Shown here: piece by piece, positions 53,601 through 64,000 of the stretch
Layout of the letters: the number at the start of each line of letters is the position of its first letter
Position numbering within the stretch: position 1 is the first letter of the stretch
Source: Osmia lignaria lignaria
Lineage: Eukaryota > Arthropoda > Insecta > Hymenoptera > Megachilidae
Direction of reading: 5' to 3'
NCBI RefSeq assembly: GCF_051020975.1
Contig: NW_027478159.1
Location: 5,906,501-5,970,500 of the forward strand
Length of the DNA stretch: 64,000 bases
Notes under the pieces: model-generated
What the model was told of the DNA's origin: nothing
What the model saw: only the letters and a program-made list of their open reading frames with translations
The model's database searches: none
Translations under genes and position numbers: made by a program

Positions 53601-55829
53601 CAAGAAGAAGAAATATCTCGAAATATGTCCGTCAGGCCCCTTCCCTTGAGATAAATCTGCAACTATCTCGGAAACGAAGCGAGCTATGGCAAAATGTTAA
53701 GAGACCTTTTTTGTAGAGAATTATGTTTCCTACAAGCTATGTTCTATGGTATTTTTTGATCAGAAGCGTAGTTTTCGAGATATATCGAGATATTTAAAAG
53801 TTCCGAAGCCGCACCAACATAATAGAGATACAGAAACACGTGGCCCCTTTCTTTGAGATAACTCTGCACTATTGCGAGCTGCAAATGCCACTTCCAGCTT
53901 AGCTGTGCAGAAGAAGAACAACAAGAAGAAGAAATATCTCGAAATATGTCCGTCAGGCCCCTTCCCTTGAGATAAATCTGCAAATATCTCGGAAACGAAG
54001 CGAGCTATGGCAAAATGTTGAGAGACCTTATTTGTAGAGAATTAAGTTTCCTACTTTTTATGTTCTATGATATTTTTTGATCAGATGCGTAGTTCTCGAG
54101 ATATATCGAGATATTTAAAAGTTCCGAAGCCGCACCAACATAATAGAGATACAGAAACACCGTGGCCCCTTTCTTTGAGATAACTCTGCACTATTGCGGG
54201 CTGCAAATGCCACTTCCAGCTTAGCTGTGCAGAAGAAGAACAACAAGAAGAAGAAATATCTCGAAATATGTCCGTCAGGCCCCTTCCCTTGAGATAAATC
54301 TGCAAATATCTCGGAAACGAAGCGAGCTATGGCAAAATGTTAAGAGACCTCTTTTGTAGAGAATTATGTTTCCTACAATCTATGTTCTATGATATTTTTT
54401 GATCAGAAGCGTAGTTTTCGAGATATATCGAGATATTTAAAAGTTCCGAAGCCGCACCAACATAATAGAGATACAGAAACACCGTGGCCCCTTTCTTTGA
54501 GATAACTCTGCACTATTGCGAGCTGCAAATGCCACTCCCAGCTTAGCTGTGCAGAAGAAGAACAACAAGAAGAAGAAATATCGCGAAATATGTCCGTTAG
54601 GCCCCTTCCCTTGAGATAAATCTGCAAATATCTCGGAAACGAAGCGAGCTATGGCAAAATGTTAAGAGACCTCTTTTGTAGAGAATTATGTTTCCTACAA
54701 TCTATGTTCTATGATATTTTTTGATCAGAAGCGTAGTTTTCGAGATATATCGAGATATTTAAAAGTTCCGAAGCCGCACAAACATAATAGAGATACAGAA
54801 ACACCGTGGCCCCTTTCTTTGCGATAACTCTGCACTATTGCGAGCTGCAAATGCCACTTCCAGCTTAGCTGTGCAGAAGAAGAACAACAAGAAGAAGAAA
54901 TATCTCGAAATATGTCCGTCAGGCCCCTTCCCTTGAGATAAATCTGCAAATATCTCGGAAACGAAGCGAGCTATGGCAAAATGTTAAGAGACCTTATTTG
55001 TAGAGAATTAAGTTTCCTACTTTTTATGTTCTATGATATTTTTTGATCAGATGCGTAGTTCTCGAGATATATCAAGATATTTAAAAGTTCCGAAGCCGCA
55101 CAAACATAATAGAGATACAGAAACACCGTGGCCCCTTTCTTTGCGATAACTCTGCACTATTGCGAGCTGCAAATGCCACTTCCAGCTTAGCTGTGCAGAA
55201 GAAGAACAACAAGAAGAAGAAATATCTCGAAATATGTCCGTCAGGCCCCTTCCCTTGAGATAAATCTGCAAATATCTCGGAAACGAAGCGAGCTATGGCA
55301 AAATGTTAAGAGACCTTATTTGTAGAGAATTAAGTTTCCTACTTTTTATGTTCTATGATATTTTTTGATCAGATGCGTAGTTCTCGAGATATATCGAGAT
55401 ATTTAAAAGTTCCGAAGCCGCACCAACATAATAGAGATACAGAAACACCGTGGCCCCTTTCTTTGAGATAACTCTGCACTATTGCGAGCTGTAAATGCCA
55501 CTTCCAGCTTAGCTGTGCAGAAGAAGAACAACAAGAAGAAGAAATATCTCGAAATATGTCCGTCAGGCCCCTTCCCTTGAGATATATCTGCAAATATCTC
55601 GGAAACGAAGCAAGCTATGGCAAAATGTTAAGAGACCTTTTTTGTAGAGAATTATCTTTCCTACAATTTATGTTCTATGATATGTTTTGATCAGAAGCGT
55701 AGTTTTCGAGATATATCGAGATATTTAAAAGTTGCGAAGCCGCACCAACATAATAGAGATACAGAAACACCGTGGCCCCTTTCTTTGGGATAACTCTGCA
55801 CTATTGCGAGCTGGAAATGCCACTTCCAG

Positions 55830-58526
55830 TTTAGCTGTGCAGAAGAAGAACAACAAGAAGAAGAAATATCTCGAAATATGTCCGTCAGGACCCTTCCCTT
55901 GAGATAAATCTGCAAATATCTCGGAAACGAAGAGAGCTATGGCAAAATGTTAAGAGACCTTTTTTGTAGAGAATTAAGTTTCCTACTTATTATGTTCTAT
56001 GATATTTTTTGATCAGATGCGTAGTTCTCGAGATATATCAAGATATTTAAAAGTTCCGAAGCCGCACAAACATAATAGAGATACAGAAACACCGTGGCCC
56101 CTTTCTTTGCGATAACTCTGCACTATTGCGAGCTGCAAATGCCACTTCCAGCTTAGCTGTGCAGAAGAAGAACAACAAGAAGAAGAAATATCTCGAAATA
56201 TGTCCGTCAGGCCCCTTCCCTTGAGATAAATCTGCAACTATCTCGGAAACGAAGCGAGCTATGGCAAAATGTTAAGAGACCTTTTTTGTAGAGAATTATG
56301 TTTCCTACAAGCTATGTTCTATGATATTTTTTCATCAGAAGCGTAGTTTTCGAGATATATCGAGATATTTAAAAGTTCCGAAGCCGCACCAACATAATAG
56401 AGATACAGAAACACGTGGCCCCTTTCTTTGAGATAACTCTGCACTATTGCGAGCTGCAAATGCCACTTCCAGCTTAGCTGTGCAGAAGAAGAACAACAAG
56501 AAGAAGAAATATCTCGAAATATGTCCGTCAGGCCCCTTCCCTTGAGATAAATCTGCAAATATCTCGGAAACGAAGCGAGCTATGGCAAAATGTTAAGAGA
56601 CCTTATTTGTAGAGAATTAAGTTTCCTACTTTTTATGTTCTATGATATTTTTTGATCAGATGCGTAGTTCTCGAGATATATCGAGATATTTAAAAGTTCC
56701 GAAGCCGCACCAACATAATAGAGATACAGAAACACCGTGGCCCCTTTCTTTGAGATAACTCTGCACTATTGCGAGCTGCAAATGCCACTTCCAGCTTAGC
56801 TGTGCAGAAGAAGAACAACAAGAAGAAGAAATATCTCGAAATATGTCTGTCAGGCCCCTTCCCTTGAGATAAATCTGCAACTATCTCGGAAACGAAGCGA
56901 GCTATGGCAAAATGTTAAGAGACCTTTTTTGTAGAGAATTATGTTTTCTACAAGTTATGTTCTATGATATTTTTTGATCAGAAGCGTAGTTTTCGAGATA
57001 TATCAAGATATTTAAAAGTTCCGAAGCCGCACCAACATAATAGAGATACAGAAACACCGTGGCCCCTTTCTTTGAGATAACTCTGCACTATTGCGAGCTG
57101 CAAATGCCACTTCCAGCTTAGCTGTGCACCAGAAGAACAACAAGAAGAAGAAATATCTCGAAATATGTCCGTCAGGCCCCTTCCCTTGAGATAAATCTGC
57201 AAATATCTCGGAAACGAAGCGAGCTATGGCAAAATGTTAAGAGACCTTATTTGTAGAGAATTAAGTTTCCTACTTTTGTATGTTCTATGATATTTTTTGA
57301 TCAGATGCGTAGTTCTCGAGATACATCGAGATATTTAAAAGTTCCGAAGCCGCACCAACATAATCGAGATACAGAAACACCGTGGCCCCTTTCTTTGAGA
57401 TAACTCTGCACTATTGCGAGCTGCAAATGCCACTTCCAGCTTAGCTGTGCAGAAGAAGAACAACAAGAAGAAGAAATATCTCGAAATATGTCCGTCAGGC
57501 CCCTTCCCTTGAGATAAATATGCAAATATCTCGGAAACGAAGCGAGCTATGGCAAAATGTTAAGAGACCTTTTTTGTAGAGGATTAAGTTTCCTACTTTC
57601 TATGTTGTATGATATTTTTTGATCAGATGCGTAGTTTTCGAGATATATCAAGATATTTAAAAGTTCCGAAGCCGCACCAACATAATGGAGATACAGAAAC
57701 ACCGTGGCCCCTTTCTTTGAGATAACTCTGCACTATTGCGAGCTGCAAATGCCACTTCCAGCTTAGCTGTGCAGAAGAAGAACAACAAGAAGAAGAAATA
57801 TCTCGAAATATGTCCGTTAGGCCCCTTCCCTTGAGATAAATCTGCAAATATCTCGGAAACGAAGCGAGCTATGGCAAAATGTTAAGAGACCTTTTTTGTA
57901 GAGGATTAAGTTTCCTACTTTTTATGTTGTATGATATTTTTTGATCAGATGCGTAGTTTTCGAGATATATCAAGATATTTAAAAGTTCCGAAGCCGCACC
58001 AACATAATAGAGATACAGAAACACCGTGGCCCCTTTCTTTGAGATAACTCTGCACTATTGCGAGCTGCAAATGCCACTGCCAGCTTAGCTGTGCAGAAGA
58101 AGAACAACAAGAAGAAGAAATATCCCGAAATATGTCCGTCAGGCCCCTTCCCTTGAGCTAAATCTGCAAATATCTCGGAAACAATGCGAGCTATGGCAAA
58201 ATAGTAAGAGACCTTTTTTGTAGGAAATTAAGTTTCCTACTATTTATGTTCTATGATATTTTTTGATCAGATGCGTAGTTCTCGAGATATATCAAGATAT
58301 TTAAAAGTTCCGAAGCCGCACCAACATAATAGAGATACAGAAACACCGTGGCCCCTTTCTTTGAGATAACTCTGCACTATTGCGAGCTGCAAATGTCACT
58401 TCCAGCTTAGCTGTGCAGAAGAAGAACAACAAGAAGAAGAAATATCTCGAAATATGTCCGTCAGGCCCCTTCCCTTGAGATAAATCTGCAAATATCTCGA
58501 AAACGAAGCGAGCTATGGCAAAATGT
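55830..58526 (+). repeat. 17-monomer higher-order repeat, copy 1 (left part)
   Basis: This segment and 61304-64000 are 5474 bp apart, exactly 17 x 322. They agree at every diagnostic site I checked: tacttattatg, ttttttcatcag, acacgtggcc, tgtctgtcagg, gtgcaccagaag, cttttgtatg (a 1-bp insertion), gatacatcgag, aatcgagatac, cactgccagc, atatcccg, aatgtcacttcc and atctcgaaaacg. The start is placed between cagtttag near 55830, which differs from the second copy, and ggacccttcc, which agrees. Confidence 0.88.
58220..58240. repeat. Perfect 8-bp dyad, divergent subtype (copy at 57964)
   Basis: This monomer has the same 8-bp arms and 5-base loop, along with cactgccagc and atatcccg. It is repeated 5474 bp later at 63694-63714. 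Confidence 0.8.
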
Positions 58527-61303
58527 TAAGAGACCTTATTTGTAGAGAATTAAGTTTCCTACTTTTTATGTTCTATGATATTTTTTGATCAGATGCGTAG
58601 TTCTCGAGATACATCGAGATATTTAAAAGTTCCGAAGCCGCACCAACATAATCGAGATACAGAAACACCGTGGCCCCTTTCTTTGAGATAACTCTGCACT
58701 ATTGCGAGCTGCAAATGCCACTTCCAGCTTAGCTGTGCAGAAGAAGAACAACAAGAAGAAGAAATATCTCGAAATATGTCCGTCAGGCCCCTTCCCTTGA
58801 GATAAATATGCAAATATCTCGGAAACGAAGCGAGCTATGGCAAAGTGTTAAGAGACCTTTTTGGTAGAGGATTAAGTTTCCTACTTTTTATGTTGTATGA
58901 TATTTTTTGATCAGCTGCGTAGTTTTCGAGATATATCAAGATATTTAAAAGTTCCGAAGCCGCACCAACATAATAGAGATACAGAAACACCGTGGCCCCT
59001 TTCTTTGAGATAACTCTGCACTATTGCGAGCTGCAAATGGCACTTCCAGCTTAGCTGTGCAGAAGAAGAACAACAAGAAGAAGAAATATCTCGAAATATG
59101 TCCGTCAGGCCCCTTCCCTTGAGCTAAATCTGCAAATATCTCGGAAACAATGCGAGCTATGGCAAAATAGTAAGAGATCTTTTTTGTAGGAAATTAAGTT
59201 TCCTACTATTTATGTTCTATGATATTTTTTGATCAGATGCGTAGTTCTCGAGATATATCAAGATATTTAAAAGTTCCGAAGCCGCACCAACATAATAGAG
59301 ATACAGAAACACCGTGGCCCCTTTCTTTGCGATAACTCTGCACTATTGCGAGCTGCAAATGCCACTTCCAGCTTAGCTGTGCAGAAGAAGAACAACAAGA
59401 AGAAGAAATATCTCGAAATATGTCCGTCAGGCCCCTTCCCTTGAGATAAATCTGCAAATATCTCGGAAACGAAGCGAGCTATGGCAAAATGTTAAGAGAC
59501 CTTGTTTGTAGAGAATTAAGTTTCCTACTTTTTATGTTCTATGATATTTTTTGATCAGATGCGTAGTTCTCGAGATATATCGAGATATTTAAAAGTTCCG
59601 AAGCCGCACCAACATAATAGAGATACAGAAACACCGTGGCCCCTTTCTTTGAGATAACTCTGCACTATTGCGAGCTGCAAATGCCACTTCCAGCTTAGCT
59701 GTGCAGAAGAAGAACAACAAGAAGAAGAAATATCTCTAAATATGTCCGTCAGGCCCCTTCCCTTGAGATAAATCTGCAACTATCTCGGAAACGAAGCGAG
59801 CTATGGCAAAATGTTAAGAGACCTTTTTTGTAGAGAATTATGTTTCCTACAAGCTATGTTCTATGGTATTTTTTGATCAGAAGCGTAGTTTTCGAGATAT
59901 ATCGAGATATTTAAAAGTTCCGAAGCCGCACCAACATAATAGAGATACAGAAACATCGTGGCCCCTTTCTTTGGGATAACTCTGCACTATTGCGAGCTGG
60001 AAATGCCACTTCCAGTTTAGCTGTGCAGAAGAAGAACAACAAGAAGGAGAAATACCCCGAAATATGTCCGTCAGGACCCTTCCCTTGAGATAAATCTGCA
60101 AATATCTCGGAAACGAAGCGAGCTATTGCAAAACGTTAAGAGACCTTTTTTGTAGAGAATTAAGTTTCCTACTTTTTATGATCTATGATATTTTTTGATC
60201 AGATGCGTAGTTCTCGAGATATATCAAGATATTTAAAAGTTCCGAAGCCGCACCAACATAATAGAGATACAGAAACACCGTGGCCCCTTTCTTTGAGATA
60301 ACTCTGCACTATTGCGCGCTGCAAATGGCACTTCCAGCTTAGCTGTGCAGAAGAAGAACAACAAGAAGAAGAAATATCTCGAAATATGTCCGTCAGGCCC
60401 CTTCCCTTGAGATAAATCTGCAAATATCTCGGAAACGAAGCGAGCTATGGCAAAATGTTAAGAGACCTTTTTTGTAGAGAATTAAGTTTCCTACTTTTTA
60501 TGTTCTATGATATTTTTTGATCAGATGCGTAGTTCTCGAGATATATCCAGATATTTAAAAGTTCCGAAGCGGCACCAACATAATAGAGATACAGAAACAC
60601 CGTGGCCCCTTTCTTTGAGGTAACTCTGCACTATTGCGAGCTGCAAATGCCACTTCCAGCTTAGCTGTGCAGAAGAAGAACAACAAGAAGAAGAAATATC
60701 TCGAAATATGTCCCTCAGGCCCCTTCCCTTGAGATAAATCTGCAAATATCTCGGAAACCAAGCGAGCTATGGCAAAATGTTAAGAGACCTTATTTGTAGA
60801 GAATTAAGTTTCCTACTTTTTATGTTCTACGATATTTTTTGATCAGATGCGTAGTTCTCGAGATATATCAAGATATTTAAAAGTTCCGAAGCCGCACCAA
60901 CATAATAGAGATACAGAAACACCGTGGCCCCTTTCTTTGAGATAACTCTGCACTATTGCGAGCTGGAAATGCCACTTCCAGCTTAGCTGTGCAGAAGAAG
61001 AACAACAAGAAGAAGAAATATCTCGAAATATGTCCGTCAGGCCCCTTCCCTTGAGATAAATCTGCAAATATCTCGGAAACGAAGCGAGCTATGGCAAAAT
61101 CTTAAGAGACCTTTTTTGTAGAGAATTATGTTTCCTACAATTTAGGTTCTCTGATATTTTTTGATCAGAAGCGTAGTTTTCGAGATATATCGAGATATTT
61201 AAAAGTTCCGAAGCCGCACCAACATAATAGAGATACAGAAACACCGTGGCCCCTTTCTTTGAGATAACTCTGCACTATTGCGAGCTGGAAATGCCACTTC
61301 CAG
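58527..61303 (+). repeat. Remainder of the 17-monomer unit (unpaired in this window)
   Basis: This stretch of about 8.6 monomers lies between the two matching segments and has no second copy here. It includes a copy at 58608 with gatacatcgag, a four-monomer echo of 57320, and a divergent copy at 58930. It also includes copies with aatacccc (60050s) and rare substitutions such as gaagcggcacc near 60570. If the higher-order unit continues, the counterpart should begin just after 64000. Confidence 0.8.
59186..59206. repeat. Perfect 8-bp dyad, divergent subtype (copy at 58930)
   Basis: Same dyad. The host monomer starts just after gatcagctgcg and has aaatggcac, so it is an independent variant of the subtype. 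Confidence 0.8.
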
Positions 61304-63759
61304 CTTAGCTGTGCAGAAGAAGAACAACAAGAAGAAGAAATATCTCGAAATATGTCCGTCAGGACCCTTCCCTTGAGATAAATCTGCAAATATCTCGGAA
61401 ACGAAGAGAGCTATGGCAAAATGTTAAGAGACCTTTTTTGTAGAGAATTAAGTTTCCTACTTATTATGTTCTATGATATTTTTTGATCAGATGCGTAGTT
61501 CTCGAGATATATCAAGATATTTAAAAGTTCCGAAGCCGCACAAACATAATAGAGATACAGAAACACCGTGGCCCCTTTCTTTGCGATAACTCTGCACTAT
61601 TGCGAGCTGCAAATGCCACTTCCAGCTTAGCTGTGCAGAAGAAGAACAACAAGAAGAAGAAATATCTCGAAATATGTCCGTCAGGCCCCTTCCCTTGAGA
61701 TAAATCTGCAACTATCTCGGAAACGAAGCGAGCTATGGCAAAATGTTAAGAGACCTTTTTTGTAGAGAATTATGTTTCCTACAAGCTATGTTCTATGATA
61801 TTTTTTCATCAGAAGCGTAGTTTTCGAGATATATCGAGATATTTAAAAGTTCCGAAGCCGCACCAACATAATAGAGATACAGAAACACGTGGCCCCTTTC
61901 TTTGAGATAACTCTGCACTATTGCGAGCTGCAAATGCCACTTCCAGCTTAGCTGTGCAGAAGAAGAACAACAAGAAGAAGAAATATCTCGAAATATGTCC
62001 GTCAGGCCCCTTCCCTTGAGATAAATCTGCAAATATCTCGGAAACGAAGCGAGCTATGGCAAAATGTTAAGAGACCTTATTTGTAGAGAATTAAGTTTCC
62101 TACTTTTTATGTTCTATGATATTTTTTGATCAGATGCGTAGTTCTCGAGATATATCGAGATATTTAAAAGTTCCGAAGCCGCACCAACATAATAGAGATA
62201 CAGAAACACCGTGGCCCCTTTCTTTGAGATAACTCTGCACTATTGCGAGCTGCAAATGCCACTTCCAGCTTAGCTGTGCAGAAGAAGAACAACAAGAAGA
62301 AGAAATATCTCGAAATATGTCTGTCAGGCCCCTTCCCTTGAGATAAATCTGCAACTATCTCGGAAACGAAGCGAGCTATGGCAAAATGTTAAGAGACCTT
62401 TTTTGTAGAGAATTATGTTTTCTACAAGTTATGTTCTATGATATTTTTTGATCAGAAGCGTAGTTTTCGAGATATATCAAGATATTTAAAAGTTCCGAAG
62501 CCGCACCAACATAATAGAGATACAGAAACACCGTGGCCCCTTTCTTTGAGATAACTCTGCACTATTGCGAGCTGCAAATGCCACTTCCAGCTTAGCTGTG
62601 CACCAGAAGAACAACAAGAAGAAGAAATATCTCGAAATATGTCCGTCAGGCCCCTTCCCTTGAGATAAATCTGCAAATATCTCGGAAACGAAGCGAGCTA
62701 TGGCAAAATGTTAAGAGACCTTATTTGTAGAGAATTAAGTTTCCTACTTTTGTATGTTCTATGATATTTTTTGATCAGATGCGTAGTTCTCGAGATACAT
62801 CGAGATATTTAAAAGTTCCGAAGCCGCACCAACATAATCGAGATACAGAAACACCGTGGCCCCTTTCTTTGAGATAACTCTGCACTATTGCGAGCTGCAA
62901 ATGCCACTTCCAGCTTAGCTGTGCAGAAGAAGAACAACAAGAAGAAGAAATATCTCGAAATATGTCCGTCAGGCCCCTTCCCTTGAGATAAATATGCAAA
63001 TATCTCGGAAACGAAGCGAGCTATGGCAAAATGTTAAGAGACCTTTTTTGTAGAGGATTAAGTTTCCTACTTTCTATGTTGTATGATATTTTTTGATCAG
63101 ATGCGTAGTTTTCGAGATATATCAAGATATTTAAAAGTTCCGAAGCCGCACCAACATAATGGAGATACAGAAACACCGTGGCCCCTTTCTTTGAGATAAC
63201 TCTGCACTATTGCGAGCTGCAAATGCCACTTCCAGCTTAGCTGTGCAGAAGAAGAACAACAAGAAGAAGAAATATCTCGAAATATGTCCGTTAGGCCCCT
63301 TCCCTTGAGATAAATCTGCAAATATCTCGGAAACGAAGCGAGCTATGGCAAAATGTTAAGAGACCTTTTTTGTAGAGGATTAAGTTTCCTACTTTTTATG
63401 TTGTATGATATTTTTTGATCAGATGCGTAGTTTTCGAGATATATCAAGATATTTAAAAGTTCCGAAGCCGCACCAACATAATAGAGATACAGAAACACCG
63501 TGGCCCCTTTCTTTGAGATAACTCTGCACTATTGCGAGCTGCAAATGCCACTGCCAGCTTAGCTGTGCAGAAGAAGAACAACAAGAAGAAGAAATATCCC
63601 GAAATATGTCCGTCAGGCCCCTTCCCTTGAGCTAAATCTGCAAATATCTCGGAAACAATGCGAGCTATGGCAAAATAGTAAGAGACCTTTTTTGTAGGAA
63701 ATTAAGTTTCCTACTATTTATGTTCTATGATATTTTTTGATCAGATGCGTAGTTCTCGA
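61304..63759 (+). repeat. 17-monomer higher-order repeat, copy 2
   Basis: This is the second copy of the 55830-58526 segment. It shares its length variants (acacgtgg deletion near 61888, cttttgtatg insertion near 62754) and the divergent monomer at 63438. The match continues to the end of the window, so the duplication is longer than the 2.7 kb visible. Confidence 0.88.
63694..63714. repeat. Perfect 8-bp dyad, divergent subtype (copy at 63438)
   Basis: Same dyad, in the 17-monomer duplicate of the 57964 copy. Confidence 0.8.
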
Positions 63760-64000
63760 GATATATCAAGATATTTAAAAGTTCCGAAGCCGCACCAACA
63801 TAATAGAGATACAGAAACACCGTGGCCCCTTTCTTTGAGATAACTCTGCACTATTGCGAGCTGCAAATGTCACTTCCAGCTTAGCTGTGCAGAAGAAGAA
63901 CAACAAGAAGAAGAAATATCTCGAAATATGTCCGTCAGGCCCCTTCCCTTGAGATAAATCTGCAAATATCTCGAAAACGAAGCGAGCTATGGCAAAATGT
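63760..64000 (+). repeat. Partial terminal monomer (241 bp)
   Basis: This is the last copy, cut by the window edge at p241. It carries aatgtcacttcc and atctcgaaaacg, both also found in the copy at 58286 (5474 bp upstream). It therefore still belongs to the 17-monomer repeat. The array evidently continues beyond the window. Confidence 0.9.

Larger units (their letters stand above)
45086..55829 (+). repeat. Array segment 8: overlapping 2-, 6-, 7-, 11- and 18-monomer duplications
   Basis: A subtype marked by cgcacaaacat and tttgcgataac appears only from 45086 on (for example 45086, 45408, 46051, 48949, 49271, 51203, 51525, 53135, 54744, 55066). A 1-bp deletion giving acacgtggcc marks copies at 45730, 46373 and 53779. 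Segment 49271-50558 recurs at 51525-52812 (offset 2254), then the offset falls to 1932, so one monomer is missing. Segment 48627-49914 recurs at 54422-55709 (offset 5795). A two-monomer, 643-bp duplication lies around 45.3-46.6 kb. Copies at 48305 and 50559 have atttagaagttcc. Confidence 0.85.
1..64000 (+). repeat. Satellite DNA array, 322-bp monomer, about 198.75 copies
   Basis: The whole window is a direct tandem repeat. The landmark gatatatc(a/g)agatattt recurs at 1, 323, 645 and so on to 63760. Spacing is 322 bp except for a few 321, 323 or 324-bp copies. All copies have the same orientation, and I found no inserted unique sequence, transposon or inversion. Most copies look more than 90% alike by eye, and recently duplicated ones are almost identical. 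This is the usual structure of a eukaryotic centromeric or pericentromeric satellite kept similar by unequal crossing-over and gene conversion. No promoter, splice signal, tRNA or rRNA is recognisable. Open frames of 60-84 codons recur once per monomer because the sequence recurs; they start with TTG on the minus strand or GTG on the plus strand and are not annotated as genes. I do not recognise the satellite family. The strand is only a reference orientation. Confidence 0.98.

Noticed and set aside
304..63321. A 74-codon minus-strand open frame in most monomers, as if a small repeated gene
   Set aside because: It starts at TTG, not ATG, and ends at the TGA in tgatca. Several copies are broken by stops (gctacaaatg, catcagaatag) or frameshifts (acacgtgg). 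Amino-acid-changing variants are common. There is no signal, promoter or splice context. Satellite homogenisation alone explains why it recurs.
1..64000. CRISPR array
   Set aside because: The repeats abut with no spacers, the unit is 322 bp, and no cas genes are present.
1..64000. rDNA intergenic spacer or telomeric repeat
   Set aside because: No rRNA sequence appears in 64 kb, the unit is not a short telomere repeat, and the subtypes are ordered as in a satellite.
1..64000. Assembly artefact from collapsed or looped reads
   Set aside because: The monomers differ by many linked markers and the duplications have different offsets and breakpoints. A looped assembly would more likely give exact periodic copies. 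The 17-monomer pair and the 13/11-monomer pair are nearly identical, so long-read support for those two would still be worth seeing.
1..64000. Transposon, retrovirus or integrated virus
   Set aside because: No terminal repeats with target-site duplications, polymerase, transposase, integrase or capsid-like frames exist, and no frame exceeds 84 codons.

Overview
The window is one uninterrupted block of satellite DNA. Every base belongs to a head-to-tail array of a 322-bp monomer, all in the same orientation: 198 complete copies (1-63759) and a 241-bp partial copy (63760-64000). I counted from the recurring 5' landmark gatatatc(a/g)agatattt. The monomer count and the few 1-2 bp length variants (+1 near 2300, +2 at 31853 and 36041, and several -1/+1 changes after 45.7 kb) account for the window length exactly. 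A consensus-like monomer is about 40% G+C. I see no real gene, tRNA, rRNA, transposon, CRISPR array or unique spacer, and neither edge of the array is in the window.

The source is almost certainly a eukaryotic nuclear genome, at a heterochromatic, centromeric or pericentromeric locus. A homogeneous tandem array above 60 kb with nested higher-order repeats (HORs) is a eukaryotic satellite hallmark and is not seen in bacteria or phages. An arthropod, perhaps an insect, is my guess from the monomer style (A-tracts and repeated atatctcgraaac motifs). That is an impression, not an identification.

Layout: 1-5153 is marked by a local 'gagctgaatctgc' variant. 5154-15457 is a mixed region with 2-, 6- and 8-monomer repeats. 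15458-18677 carries a 4-monomer duplication. 18678-30269 is dominated by a recurring two-monomer unit. 30270-34457 (13 monomers) is repeated as 34458-38001 (11 monomers, two lost). 38002-40899 is a short-period shuffle of three monomer types. 40900-45085 has a 4-monomer repeat. 45086-55829 has overlapping 2-, 6-, 7-, 11- and 18-monomer duplications. 55830-58526 and 61304-64000 are two copies of a segment 17 monomers (5474 bp) apart, with different sequence between them.

The biology here lies in array evolution rather than encoded function. Diagnostic variants show nested unequal exchange with no fixed HOR period. Two deletion junctions can be placed to 27-29 bp. Monomer haplotypes switch repeatedly in one short interval. 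Within the monomer there are an internal direct repeat, several copies of an aaatatctcg decamer in both orientations, a GAA-rich purine tract, spaced T-tracts, and dyads. Some monomer subtypes have these dyads in perfected form. The 74-codon minus-strand open frame present in most copies starts at TTG and shows no sign of protein-level constraint, so I do not call it a gene.
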